A stretch of 64,000 nucleotides of DNA from contig JXTC01000124.1 of NCBI GenBank assembly GCA_002914845.1, positions 268,743-332,742 on the forward strand, given 5' to 3'. Below, piece by piece: positions 47,663 through 60,224 of the stretch. The notes beneath the pieces were generated by a model, which made no database searches, was not told the DNA's origin, and was given only the letters and a program-made list of their open reading frames with translations. Made by a program: the position numbers and the translations under genes. Within the stretch, counting starts at the first letter, position 1. The number at the start of each line of letters is the position of its first letter. This DNA comes from Trema orientale. Taxonomy: Eukaryota > Streptophyta > Magnoliopsida > Rosales > Cannabaceae.

Positions 47663-49279
47663 ATGGCGAAACCGAAATCGAATATGGGCTTCACTGCTGC
47701 TATTAAGGCCAAAAGCTCCAGAGAGAGCTGGGGTATGGGTCTTCTCCTAGTCTTCTTCCCCGAAGATAATTCCGCCATTGTTGACAAAAACAAGCTCTTC
47801 TCTTCCCCTTCTTCTTCACCAAATTCCTCCAAAACCAGTACAACTAGTCCCACCACTACTACTGCTACAATACCCAATTCAGTAATTAGACGAACCAGTT
47901 CGAATCGTCTCCTCACCAAAGCCCAGTCCACCATTTCAATCTGCGCTCTCCTCGTCTTCATCACCCTCCTCCTCTTCACCCTCTCCACTTTCGAACCCAA
48001 CAACCGAAACCACCAGTACCCCATTAATTCCAGAAGGTTCCTCTCCCAAAACCCGGAGAAACTCGCCAAGCCCAGGCCCAGAACCGGCGATTATTCCCTG
48101 TGGTCGTCCCCATGGCTCGGCGCAATGTGGAAGCAGAAGAAGCCCAACTTGGGTCCGAAGAGCGGCACTCGTTTTCCGGCCGCGCTTCAGGGTTTGGGGA
48201 CTCTGTATCGGCGCGGGTCCAGAGCCATGGCAGATCTCGTGGTGGGCCACGTCTCGGAGGATTTGAAAGAAGGCGAGCTCCGTTTGTTCCTCAGGCTCCT
48301 CCACAGGTCCGGCCTCACGGCTCGAGCCGACGTCGTTTTCGTCTTCGGGTCCAACTCGTCCAGGTTCGACTCGGTGATTCGGGACGAGGACGAGTCGTTT
48401 TTCAAGCTCGTTCACGGGTACAAAAATCACTTGAACAGGACGGCGAGTCGGAGACTCGGTCCGAGTTTCGACGTGACTCAGTTCAAGATGGGGAAGAAGG
48501 AAACTGGGGAGCCCTTATGGGGCAAAAGAAGCCGCGGCAATGACAGCAACAACAGCGACTCGGACGAGTCCGAGTCGACTCGGTTGAGTTACGGGTCGGT
48601 GCTGAGTTTTGAGGCCTCGGAACTCGACCCGGAGAACTCGCTCTCCGGGTTTCTCGACCACGTCCCGCTGAGCATGAGAAGATGGGCCTGTTATCCGATG
48701 TTATTGGGCCGAGTTAGGCGCAACTTTAAGCACATAATGTTAGTGGACGTGAAAAGTTTGGTCCTACTCGGTGATCCACTCGGCCTGGTCAGGAATCGGA
48801 GTCCCGAGTCAGTTTTCTTGTACTCGAAGCCAGAGACCAGTAGTAGTAGTAGTAGTAAGCATGGGAAGCGAAACTCGGACAAAACTCAGTCTCATTGTCC
48901 GGTTAACTCGGCCATCATAGCCGGCGGGGCGCGGGGAGTTCGGCGGTTATCGAGCGCGATGCTGACCGAGATCGTCCGCGCCGCGACGTCGCAGCCGCAC
49001 AAGAAGAGGAGCTCGCTCACCGAGTCGGGGATTCTGAACCAACTCGTGGGGAACCAGTTTTTGCTTAGCAATGTGAATTTGGTCAAATCGGCTGACTCGG
49101 TTCCGGAAGCGAGTTCACTCGCTCAACTCGGTCGTAACTCGGTTACACGCACTGTCGTGCAAGTGCAACGTGGTAATAGTAATAGTGATCATGACGTTAT
49201 TAATTCTATTGTTATGAGACATATATGTTCATCTGAAATAGAATCTTCTGTTTATAGTGATTGCTTGCAAAATTTATAG
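47663..49279 (+). CDS. Single-exon, single-pass membrane protein of unknown function (plant-specific)
   Basis: 538 aa in one uninterrupted exon starting at ATG (MAKPKSNMGFTAAIKAK) and ending TAG. I do not know its function. Residues 1-88 form a Ser/Thr/Pro-rich segment that includes the well-formed block SSRESWGMGLLLVFFPED. A hydrophobic segment at about 89-109 (ISICALLVFITLLLF) is the only membrane span. The basic residues before it (RRTSSNRLLTK) suggest a type II orientation with residues 110-538 in the Golgi or ER lumen. The lumenal part has a compact core (LVVGHVSEDLKEGELRLFL, then HIMLVDVKSLVLLGD) with a glycosyltransferase-like feel but no motif I can name. It may belong to the plant DUF7780 group; that is a guess from memory. 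The reading frame is GC-rich in its middle, unlike its surroundings. Confidence 0.85.
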   Translation: MAKPKSNMGFTAAIKAKSSRESWGMGLLLVFFPEDNSAIVDKNKLFSSPSSSPNSSKTSTTSPTTTTATIPNSVIRRTSSNRLLTKAQSTISICALLVFITLLLFTLSTFEPNNRNHQYPINSRRFLSQNPEKLAKPRPRTGDYSLWSSPWLGAMWKQKKPNLGPKSGTRFPAALQGLGTLYRRGSRAMADLVVGHVSEDLKEGELRLFLRLLHRSGLTARADVVFVFGSNSSRFDSVIRDEDESFFKLVHGYKNHLNRTASRRLGPSFDVTQFKMGKKETGEPLWGKRSRGNDSNNSDSDESESTRLSYGSVLSFEASELDPENSLSGFLDHVPLSMRRWACYPMLLGRVRRNFKHIMLVDVKSLVLLGDPLGLVRNRSPESVFLYSKPETSSSSSSKHGKRNSDKTQSHCPVNSAIIAGGARGVRRLSSAMLTEIVRAATSQPHKKRSSLTESGILNQLVGNQFLLSNVNLVKSADSVPEASSLAQLGRNSVTRTVVQVQRGNSNSDHDVINSIVMRHICSSEIESSVYSDCLQNL

Positions 49280-52200
49280 AATAAGGTAAAAGGGACAGAT
49301 AGAAATGTTTAATAATAATGGTAGAAATTTTTTATTTTATTTATTTTGTTTTTTTGTTTCTACATTATTCCAAGTTTTGTTCTTGAATGTATATAATATT
49401 TCAGGAATATAAATTTTTATGTTCTTTTATTACCATTTAATTATTATGGGATGACAGTGTTTAATGTTATAGTCTCATTCAAAAGAATGATCTTGGTAGA
49501 AATCAGACATATAAAACTACCAAAAGAAACGGTAATTAAGACAAAAACAGCGTCAAAAAAAAATTATTACCCATTTTTATATTGCATGTGAAGAATCATT
49601 TTGAGTTGTAATATTCATAGTTTGACGTAAGCTAATTTTCTTTTATAATGATTAGTGAAAGGTTACTATTATTGACTTTTGTTGGGTACTATTGGATCTC
49701 TATTCATGTTTTGGGGGTCTTCTTTGGCATGCACTTCAAGATTCGTGCTTTCAAACCGACCAATATGGAAAAAGAGAGGGATTTTAGGAGCGTGAAAATG
49801 GTTCATGGTGAAAAAAAAATATTCTTTTGGGTCTCTTTTATTTTTTATTTTTTGGTGCTTTTCTCTAGGGAAACTGACGGAAAATAATAATGGGAAAATT
49901 GGGGAGAGAGAGAGAGTATTCATGGAGGGAATGTGAGGCAACTACGCGTAGGGAGCTGTGGAATGCATTGATGAAACCCATGTGGTTGTGATCTTTCTCT
50001 CCGCGTTATAAGTTTTAGTTGTTTCCTTTTTAAATTTTTCTTTTACACTTCTTTTGAAGCATAAAAAGGCTGAGAAACGTGTTAATTACGCGCCTTTTTT
50101 GGCTTTCACTTTAGTTTTGCCAGCCTCTCTTCTCTTCTCCCAACCTTAACTTCCTGCCAATGAACCTTATTCTCTATTTTTTTTTTAATTCTTGTTGGAT
50201 AAAAACTAAAAAGTAAAAAAACGTATAGGGTTACTTCCAAAAAAAAAAAATTGTTTGGAGTATCCTTTAGATAATTAAGGAATCTTGGTTGTTCTCTTGT
50301 ATATTATTTTTTTTACACTCTTTCAGACTCATTGTTTAACACATAAATTCTATTGTAATTTTCAGTAAGATTGGAAAGTGTAAAAGAGAGTAATAAAGAA
50401 AATGTATTTAGCACTTAGATAATTTATAGACACGTTATGATTCTATACTTTCTTAAACTTCAAAACTCTCATTAATGAGTTTGAGCACTTAGGCATTATA
50501 ATTAAGTAGGATATACTAATCCCTAATAGATTGTAATGGAGAAGAATTTGTCCTTTTCTTTTTCTTTTTTCTAGCATTTATGTACTTATAACATAATTAG
50601 GAAACAATTTTAGTGAGTCTGATATAATAGTAAAATTGGGAAAACGAAGCACAATCCCAAAAGTTTCCTGATTTCTTTCTACTTTTCTTTTTTCATGTAA
50701 TAACTATTAAATATTTTATATACTCTTCATATGTTTAAAAATAATAATATCTCATTTTTGTATAAGAACAATTTGTTACTTGACTGTGTTTTATTCTTAT
50801 CTGTAAATTGCTCATAAGTATACTAAATTAAAAAGGAAACTAGGTTAATTCTAATTCTACATTCTAATATGTACACAAATACAAGAGAGAGAATCATTGA
50901 TTCCTTTTATTTCTCTCCAAACCCCTTTATGATTCTTTTCACTAACTTATTAGTAAACATGTCTTAGAGAATTAATGGTAAACTTGACTGGTATTTAGCA
51001 CAAGTATGACAAAATAAGTGGTTTTTTCTTTTACATGAGTTTATTTTTCAAAACTTGTTTGAAATTTTAAAAGGTAAAATGAAAAATAACATCGTAAACT
51101 TTTAAACATATGCAAATAAATTTTCTTATTAATTTAAAATTTAGCATACATTTTAAAACGAAACTACAAAATACAGTCTACAAATACATTATTCTTCTCA
51201 ATTTATTAGATTTAGTTGAGTTAATTTAATATGGGATTAGAACAATCACATAAATTTGTCATTAGAATTGACTAACAAAACTTTTCCATTGTCACCCAAT
51301 TCAATGTAATGATTGACTTAACCATGGAAATTCATTCTAAATGATAAAAATCAATAAACTGGGTGCTTAATTGTAAGTGAAGGCCCCAGGGGGGTCATTT
51401 GCAATTCTCTAAAACTTAGTAGTAGTAGAGGGTTAACTCTCATTTGCAAAAACCTTATTTTATATTTTGTTTATCTTAATTAAGATTTGTTTATTTGGCC
51501 TTTTAATACGCTTGTTGTTGAGAAAAATAATCTGGTGTTTTACCACTCCCGATGCTGATCTGTTTTTTCCCCATTTCAAAGGCTGACATATTTAATAGGG
51601 TTGACTTTGGAACTTAGGCTGTTTTTCTTTTGAGGCTGCATTGGGAGGGGACACATCATTCCTCTTGTTTATTTTTATGTTTTTGGCATCCTTAGAAATG
51701 TATGTCTTATTTTTTTTTTTCCAATTATTATTTATTTATTTGAAAGATGTGGGGGGTCAAGCTACTTATGGCTGCCAAGATGTGGTGCAATGTATCATGT
51801 GGTGGCATTTCTAAGGTTGCCTGAAAAAGATTGTTAACCGTGAAATTAATATGGAGGTCATGCCAAAGTGAGCTATATATCCGGTTTGGTTCAATCATTT
51901 GAAAAACATATTTAGACGTTAAAGGTATAAGTATAATTGAATATTGGACATATTTACTTAAATTATCTGAGTATAGTTTTTAATTAAAAACTATTTTAAA
52001 AAAAAACTGAGGGAGATTGAAAAAGAAGACGAGTGTTATATCATAATACAGATNAATATATTTGAAAAATATTTTACCAAACGCGTATTCTTCCATGAAT
52101 TCAAATCAATGGTGTTGAATTTAAACTAATATAAACCAAATGGAAATTAGGTTGCAATAATGCTAACCAAGAGAGTGGGGAACAAAGTAGGGCTGAAAGT

Positions 52201-54650
52201 TGCACTGTAGTGAGATTTAAGTAAAAGGTCACTCACTTAACTTTCATGTTGAAGACGACTAAAAATTTGTAAATTTAATCAAATTGGAATCAAAGTGGTA
52301 TTTTTTTTTTTTTTTGAAAGCCAAAGTGATAATGTTTTAAATGTGTGGGTGTATGTATATATATATGTCATCTCAAGTATCAACCTATTTCGAGTGTAAT
52401 GTGTTAACATCAAGATATCAAAAATGGTGAGAACTAAAATTGGAGTAGTCAAAGTTTATACTTGAGAGGAAAAACTTAAAATAAGACTAACGAGTAAGAA
52501 AAGTTTAAGTACATTACTAAGTGAAGTAAAACTAATGAGAAAACATTGGTTCCCAATAGGGGACGACTTTCTAAACGTTTAACATAAATAATCATAATAA
52601 TATAATATAATATTGCAAAATATATATATATATATATTTTTGATAAAAGTCAGAGGTCCAAAACATTAACAATTGATTGACCTTTTAAATAAAATTAAAA
52701 AAAAACACACCACATAAACTTCTAGTGATATATGGGTTAACAATGAGATCTAATCTCTATAAAACTAGCCTCGATAAGTCATTAGCCTAAAGTTACGTTC
52801 TATTTTAGTCCTATTTGGATGATTACCATCTGAGATGTTTGAGAATGGTGCCCTTGGATTAATAATGATCTATTTACCAAAATAATTTTTTCTTTTTTCT
52901 GAGGGAATCAAAATAATGCTCATTGAAATACTTTTGGATCAACAATTTACTTTCCATCTTAGGACTACTAAAAACCCTTGTAATGATACAACTACTCTTT
53001 AACCGTAGAACATCAAGGAGCTTGAAAGTTGTGCATTAAATTTGTAAAACAACAGGACCAAATTGATGAGGCAACAATTATTGACTCAAAAGTTCAAAGG
53101 TGATAGTAACCAATAACCAATGAGCTTATAATTGGCAAAGAACTATGATTTCCAACAGGGTTTTGCTTTATAGTTTCTGCTATAAGGAAGAAAGAAAAAA
53201 TTATTCAATTACATGTTTTGCGCGAGCATTTTGGTGTGAGACAAATAAAACCCAAGGTGGAGTAGAGGATCAGGATCTTTGGATACTCGGAATTTTTTTA
53301 TTTTTTATTTTTTTAATCACATTCATATCCACACGATGGTAAAAGCCAAGCCACCGACACCCCATATTAGTGCCACGTATCACAAATTATTCATATGACA
53401 ACCTCCAGCCTTTATTCATTTGGGCCATGGCTGTTGCTGGGCCTTGGGCCCACAATAAACATTCAAGTGAAAAAACGTGGTTTACTTTTTATGAGGAGGA
53501 ATTATAAATGTCCCTTTTTAACATTTCAATTTTCATTCAACTAAATGTCCGTATTTCTTTTTTCCTTTTTTTTTTTTAATCTTCATATGGTTTCTATCCT
53601 GCATATACAAGTATATCAGATTTTGTACTAATTATATTAGTTTTTATATTATGTATATCTAATAAATATATTATACATATCATACAATTAGAAACATATT
53701 TGATTATTTTACTAACAAGTTTGAAAAGTTAACATTTACTTAAAAAGGGCGCCAAATTCGGGCATTCCTGTGAGAGCCATATTTTTTTAATTATTATTAT
53801 TTTATAAAATTTTTTGCTAAACAAAATAGCCCAAAATATTGGTTTTGTCAAAAGGGCTCGGTGAAATGGGAGACTCTGAAGGAGATTAGGATCTCCGATG
53901 CCTTTGAGTGGACTGTGTTGGATACTGTTGGCAATATCAACTTGACATTCGATGGGCTCCATATTCTATTCCTTGTTGACATTGACTTGGAAGATCTAAT
54001 GTTGATAAGCTTATAAGAGTACTGTCCTTAATTTATTGTTACTTTTGTTTTGTTCTTTTCTCTTTACTCCAACGTGACACTTTCCTCGAGAGGTTCCTAA
54101 GAATTTCCCCACAATATAATTCTTATCTCTTTTTTTTTCCCCCACTTATTTCGAGGCTTCAATTGCCATGTATGCATTTATTTCCAAGACGAAACAAAGT
54201 GGCAAGAACCATCTCACTACCACTTAGTAAAGAGTAAATATCTACATCAACCAAGTCATCTGCAGTTAAATTATTTTAGTTTTAGTCGATCGTTGTTTAG
54301 AAGTTTCTTTAAATTAGGCTAATATACTAGGGTCATTATTTCTTAAGGTGGATACATGTTTACATGTTGCGAAATTGAAAGGTGTTACTTTAAATCCATT
54401 AGCGATATGGTAATTTAACTTGCTTTTGCACCATTTTCCTTTTAGAAAGCCGATGCACCAATTATTGTTTAACAACAAATGATATCACAAAAAGTACTGA
54501 ACACTAGTAGTTACTCACTTTGCACAAATATGTTTCATTTATATAATTTCAGTACAAGGGGTGCTAGCGTAAAATTATGAACGTTCATTAGGTGTTTGTT
54601 TGTTTTTTTTTTTAATAAAAAAATGCAGATGGGCGGCGACCATGGGTAGC
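49280..54650. other. Gene-poor intergenic stretch
   Basis: AT-rich with homopolymer runs and TA repeats (near 52357 and 52620). No reading frame shows a domain. One base is undetermined (n at 52055), so the assembly has at least one uncertain call. The first few hundred bases after 49279 are the likely 3' UTR of the single-exon gene. Confidence 0.55.
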
Positions 54651-54659
54651 TAACTTTCT

Positions 54660-54962
54660 GTCAGGATGTGACTTTGGCAGCACCAAATTATGCCTATTAG
54701 AATATTAGCTGAGGATTCTACCAATAGGTCTTATCCCATCGGACGATGGAGCGTGTCATCTACGCCTCCAACCAAGTGTCTAGTTGGATCAAGGGACTAC
54801 GTAGGCAGAACACCGAGATGGACTATGCAAGCGCGCCATTCGAGGAATGGGGGACTAGCAATGGGGCAAACCTCAACAGAAAATCCATGTCTACCACCAT
54901 GGCTCGAACTCAGGTCTACCTATATGCAGTACCTTAACTAACTGAGCTACTACACTCAGTGG
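54660..54962 (-). mobile_element. tRNA-derived SINE
   Basis: On the minus strand the element starts with an A-box-like TAGCTCAGTTAGTTAA (plus 54934-54949). It is followed about 35 bases later by a B box, GAGTTCGAGCC (plus 54901-54911), as in tRNA-derived SINEs. The body extends roughly 240 bases further to near 54660. No cloverleaf can be completed, so it is not a tRNA gene. Ends and target-site duplication are approximate. Confidence 0.65.
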
Positions 54963-57900
54963 AGATAGAGCTCACATCAATAGATGGTTTGTTATAATAA
55001 TTCGATGAAAAGGCACGATTCAAAAACTAAATTAAAAGTAAATTAAGACAATCATAAACTTGAGGACTTAGGAGATAATCCTCTAGTTTTAGTTTGGAAA
55101 ATGGAAAGTAATGATATGCAAACCTTTTTTTGTTTTTTTTTTTTGTTTTTTTTTGTTTTCCTTTTCTTGACAGAGTAAATATATGTTATTAATATTATTC
55201 TTGACTGTTAACTGTTAAGTCACTGAAGTGGCAGAGGGAGACTTGAATTTAAGGGTTGGCACGTACCTCATGGCGCATGCCACAAACAATAAAGGTGCTA
55301 GCAGAACAAATGTACGCCGAAAGGTATTTAAGACAGTCCTCGCGTGCATTAACTAAGATTATTATATTAAAACATTATTATACATTGCTTATATTATTTA
55401 ATTGTAACACTGGAAATTTTGAAGATATGGACATTTATGTTTTACAGTAGCTTACTTAATCCACTAAGTCACGTTTCTGACTGATGATTATATGCGTTAT
55501 ATCCTTATTTAATTGTTTAAATGTTGATCAAAAGTGTAAATTTCACTAATTATTTTATGGCAAATTATGTACTTGAGAACTATTCGTTAATTTTTTTTAG
55601 ATCTTATATTTTAATATACTGGTTCGTGACTGTAAATTGTATTAACATTAGGAACATTTTAGATAAAAAATAAATGATGAGCACGGAAGTAGAAAAAAGA
55701 GCAGAGAGAGAGAGAGAGAAATAAGAGGAAGTAAAATATATTTATTGAACCACAGCTTCTTTGAATTTACCTCTAAATAAAGTATACTTGAATTAAATCA
55801 AGCATATACCAATTGGGAATGCCAATTAAGTTCATCTTCCTTCGTATAGACCAAACATCATATGCTTTTCATATAGGATCACGATCACATTATTCCATGA
55901 TCAAAATTAAAATCTAAAAATGAAGCACAAAATTTCCTGGAAAAAAAAAAAATAAATAAAAGGACCTTTCTTCTTATAGTGCACACCTTTTTTTTCTTTT
56001 TCCTTTTATTTTTAATTTTTATTTTTAATTTTTGGGTTCACACAAAACAGTCTATACAGATTCTAGAAAATTAAAGAGAGAAGAAAGATACTAGTTCACA
56101 ATTATTTGTTGCACTATCTTAATGGAGGTGGGGGACCTTTTTCTAGATCACAAGCATATTATAACGGTCATTTTCCGATGGATATGGTTCAATTTCTTAA
56201 AGGGGAAGACCTTAGCTTAAGGGCATATATTCCCACGGATGGCTTATGAATCTAGGTGTAAGAGTTATTTTCTAACATGTGAATGGAAGCTTATTACGTC
56301 ATTGCACCCTACCTAACCTTTACATTTTCTTAAAATTTTGCTTTAGTATATCTTACAAGACGTAATAATGTGCTAAGATCCATTAGATTACAAGTTCAGT
56401 ACATCTCTATAACAATTTATTATGTTGAATTGTATTTGTTAAGATATATATATATATGGTTCCGAATCCAGTAAGTATTTTTTTTTTTTTTGGAAAAAAA
56501 ATGCTATCATGACCACCAATTATTGGGATTTATTTTGTTTAATATAATGTAACATTTTGGACACCATATAGTTTAAAGCTCTTCTTCAAAAGGGTCACAC
56601 TAAATCCCTTTTCAATAAAATACACTAATCTACTGTTTTAATAAGAGAAAAAGAAAATCAATAAGAAACAAAGATAGGTAGTTCAAAGTTTGTGATGAAG
56701 GTCAAACTTATTTCATCTGTGGTGAAAAATTTAAAAGCGTATCATAACTTGACCCGAAATGAAAGAAAGTTGGACCGGAAAAGACAATAACAAGCATAGT
56801 TTAATTTCAATTATAATTTTTTGACTTGAAGTCTAGCTATATTCCAGGACTAAATGACTGATAATCCAACGTAAGCCATACAAATAAAAGTTAAAATTTA
56901 AAGTCCAACTAAAAACAAGTAAGTGGATTTATATAAAGTTTCCTATTGGGCCAGATGTGAATTTAAATCTGGAATCTGGATTACCGATCTTTTTAAACAT
57001 TTTCCTTGTCTACTTACTCCATTTATCCACTTCAAATAATAAGACCCTTTTTAGATTCCCAAAAAAGTTAATTAGAAATAAAAATATAGAACCATGTTAG
57101 ATAAATTGAAACAAATATTGAATATAGAGTTCAAGTTGTGGCCCCTAAACAATGCATAAAAGCTTGGGCAAAATCCTCAATTATTATATTAATTAAAATT
57201 TTGGATATGATTTTCTAACTGTATAATGACAAGGGAAGCTAATAATTATCGTAAGTGGTAGGTGCTTTTGGATAAGTTGTTAGTTTTGTGGTTGGAGATG
57301 CTCCTTAATCCTTATGTGGGTTCAATCAATACTTGGTGACCAAGGAGGTTTTGTAAAAAAAGAATATTAAAAAAAATGTGGAGGTCCCTAATTAGAAAAG
57401 ATCACTTTATATGAAATGATAAGGTTTTGTCCAAAAACATGGACTATCAATGCAAAAGAAAAGAGAAACCCAAATTGAAGAGAAAGTGAAAAAAATAGAA
57501 GAGAAGAAAGGGACCAATTACATTATCATATCACATGGTTGGGCAAAAGGTAAGACTAGCATATGGTTAGGCCAAAACTTAACGCAATAAACCTAAATTT
57601 GGTTGACTTTTTCTTTTTAAAAAAAAAAAAAAAAACCATGAATTACTATGAAGTGTTTCGAACTTAATCTCAACATTAGAGGTAAAATGAGTGTGATCAA
57701 GGTATATACTACATATTATCAAAAAAAAAAAAGAAGGTATATACTACATATCTTGATACATCATATAGAAAGAAATAACTTATTGATAGAGCATAATACA
57801 ACTGGTTTGTATTTAATGTATATTCATTTTATTCTCACTCATTAACTGCCATATATAAAGTCATATCAATCAAAATATAAATCTAGATAGAGTTGTCAAG

Positions 57901-58870
57901 ATATTTATCATTTTCCTTACCAATTAAGCTAAATATACAATTACAGTGATTTTGGACCTTAAATTTGGTTAACTTATCAGTCTTTTACAAAATCAGAATA
58001 TGGTAGACACTAGGTTCATTATTTAACTTCTTCTTTTTCGGTTTCTTTTTTCTTTTCATTTTTTTGTTTCTAAAGAGTTATTTACATGAAGCACCATTGT
58101 CTTTGGAGCAAAGAATGCCGCAGATCTAGGATCCCAACCCTTATTCAAACCCAAAAGTAAGGAAAAAGTATAGCTTTTTGGTAAAGAACTCTCTTAAAAC
58201 TGTTTAATAAACCATTAAACTTGATTGCCCATTTGTACAATACTATGATTTATGTAGACTTTTTCCACATAATAATACAGTTTCCTTTATGGCTCTATGC
58301 CATGATCAAAAGCTGTTTTTATCATTTTATGGCTTTATGCAATGTGGTCAATCGAGTGGCAAGAAAGTCAGGATCTATCAATTCTCTAGCTGGAAAGGAT
58401 ATTTGTTATAAAGAATAAGAAGTCAAGATAGACATGTTGCCGTTTTATAGTTTGAACCAAAGTAGATTTAAAAAGAATACGTATTTCCAGAGCCAAAAAA
58501 AAAGAAGAATACGTATTAATATGAGAAAGATTGTGCTAATGCATACAGATGCAGCGTCTAGTTTGAAGTTTGCAACTTCTTTTTTTTTTTTCGTTTTCTT
58601 TTCAAGTAGTTAGCGTTTTTATAACTTCCACTATAGTGTTCTAAGGATACCTGCTTAGAAAGTGGCAATATTAGATAAGATTGATGAAAAAATAAATAAA
58701 CGAATAAAAAAAAGAGAGAATAATCACAAATAGATGGAAAGTAAAAAAGAAAAAGAAATAAAGATAGCAAAAGCAAAAGAAAAAAGAAAGTCCCCTAAAG
58801 ATGAGAGCACCTATAGGTAAACGACGATCATATCCTAAAGGGCATCTTAATATATAAGTTGCCAATCTAA
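54963..58870. other. Intergenic, no gene seen
   Basis: AT-rich. It includes a T-rich run (55125-55160), a GA run (55702-55720), a short duplication of ggtatatactacatat near 57701 and 57737, and A-rich stretches. Open frames here lack any domain. Confidence 0.5.
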
Positions 58871-58871
58871 T

Positions 58872-59065
58872 AGATATATATTTTTTTTATCTGTGTAGGT
58901 ATTTTTCTTTTAGCCATTGGATTATTATCTAATAATGATCAAACAGATATAATGAAGTGCATGAAAAGACGTATATTATTAATACTATTTCTCTCTCTTA
59001 TTTTTTTACTATAAAAAAATATACATGATAAATTTTCATTAGCCAAAACTATATATATATATAGA
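58872..59065. repeat. Dispersed repeat, uninterrupted copy (related empty site)
   Basis: It matches 28340-28483 plus 28654-28720 without the MITE. Here actataaaaaaatata continues directly into catgataaattttc, where the other copy has 170 bp inserted. It shares tgtgtaggtattttt, gcatgaaaagac and ctcttattttttt. The repeat type is unassigned. Confidence 0.65.
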
Positions 59066-59192
59066 TTAAAAAAAATACATACTAAATTAGTGCCCATGTA
59101 TATATATATATATATTCTTTATATATTTTCTTTTTCGTGTTATTAGCATACTACACACAAAGAAGCAATCATCTTCTTCCCAATAAAAATTC

Positions 59193-59385
59193 ACCAATCT
59201 TAGTGAAGGCAAGTTTAAACTTTTAAGTCCTCAAATTCGACGTCAAGAGCTTACCTGACAATACTTACGTTTTATATTTATAGATATTTACCAATCTTAG
59301 TGAAGGAAAGTTTAAGCTTAAGTCCTCAGATTCGAGGTTAAGAGCTTAATTGACAATACTTATGTTTTTTATTTTTTATTTTTAA
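59193..59385. repeat. Tandem duplication, period about 97 bp
   Basis: The unit starts accaatcttagtgaagg (59193 and 59290), continues aagtttaa, ttaagtcctca and aagagctta, and ends tgacaatactta(c/t)g. The copies differ at roughly ten positions. Similarity to a SINE B-box region (cctcgaatctgagg on the minus strand) is weak and not counted as evidence. Confidence 0.75.
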
Positions 59386-60224
59386 AAGTGAAATCAAGGA
59401 TGAAGATTTTCTCGAACAGAATAGCGAGAACATCTTCATTCTGCATGCAACACGCAAACCCTAGGTGAGATTTTATCAACTTAATTGGCCGATATTACAA
59501 AAGCATCGAATGACAAATAAATGAAAAGTTTTAAGTGAGGAGGGCAAATATCAATTTTGATGAGAATGCTAAAGAACCAGAGCCATAAAGCTGATAGGCA
59601 TACATCACAACTTCCTTTGTTGGAAGAGTAAACAATACATATTAGCAGAGAAGAAAAGTGGAACATACACAAACAGAAACTTCTAAACCATAGGATTGTA
59701 TTTTCTCCCAAAAAATTAACAGGACTGGTAATGCCAAAAACAACAAACAGTTTCTCATTTCCTGTATTTTAAACAAGTACAAAAGCGATACATATACACC
59801 CCCTTCTTAGGACCACCAACCCCCCAAAAAAAAAAAAGAAAAAGAAAAAGAAAGAGATAGAAGTAAAAGTTGAATAATCACAATATGAAACACACAGTAA
59901 CCAAATGAAAGAATTTGACCTGCGTGCTGCCTTAAGAACTACCATATGTGATCATTACAAGAGGCAGCAGCAGTTACGAAAAAGAAAAAGACTAGAACAA
60001 AATCGAAATCACTCTCAGGCGGCATCACAATCAATACCGAATCTAACCAAGTACAAGGTTCATCAAAGGGAAAATATCGAGATGCTAAGATGGAAACCAA
60101 GGCATTGCGTACCAATAAAAACCACAATTACCCAACAAATAAGTTTCTGATCGAAATGAATGAAGAACTGTAAGTTAGGATGCAAAAGGAGCAGAAAAAC
60201 GCACTCAATCTAGCAAATTCAACT
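59386..60224 (-). other. Probable 3' UTR and downstream region of villin
   Basis: Directly downstream of the villin stop codon. Plus- and minus-strand frames at 59905-60150 and 59939-60127 overlap each other and have no domain. No polyadenylation site was assigned. Confidence 0.45.

Noticed and set aside
48100..48543. Plus-strand 147-aa frame inside the single-exon gene, and minus-strand frames of 164 and 180 aa
   Set aside because: They overlap the 538-aa reading frame in a GC-rich area where stop codons are rare. They have no domain and poor composition (long acidic or arginine-rich runs).
52055..52055. Undetermined base n
   Set aside because: An assembly or sequencing ambiguity, not a biological feature.
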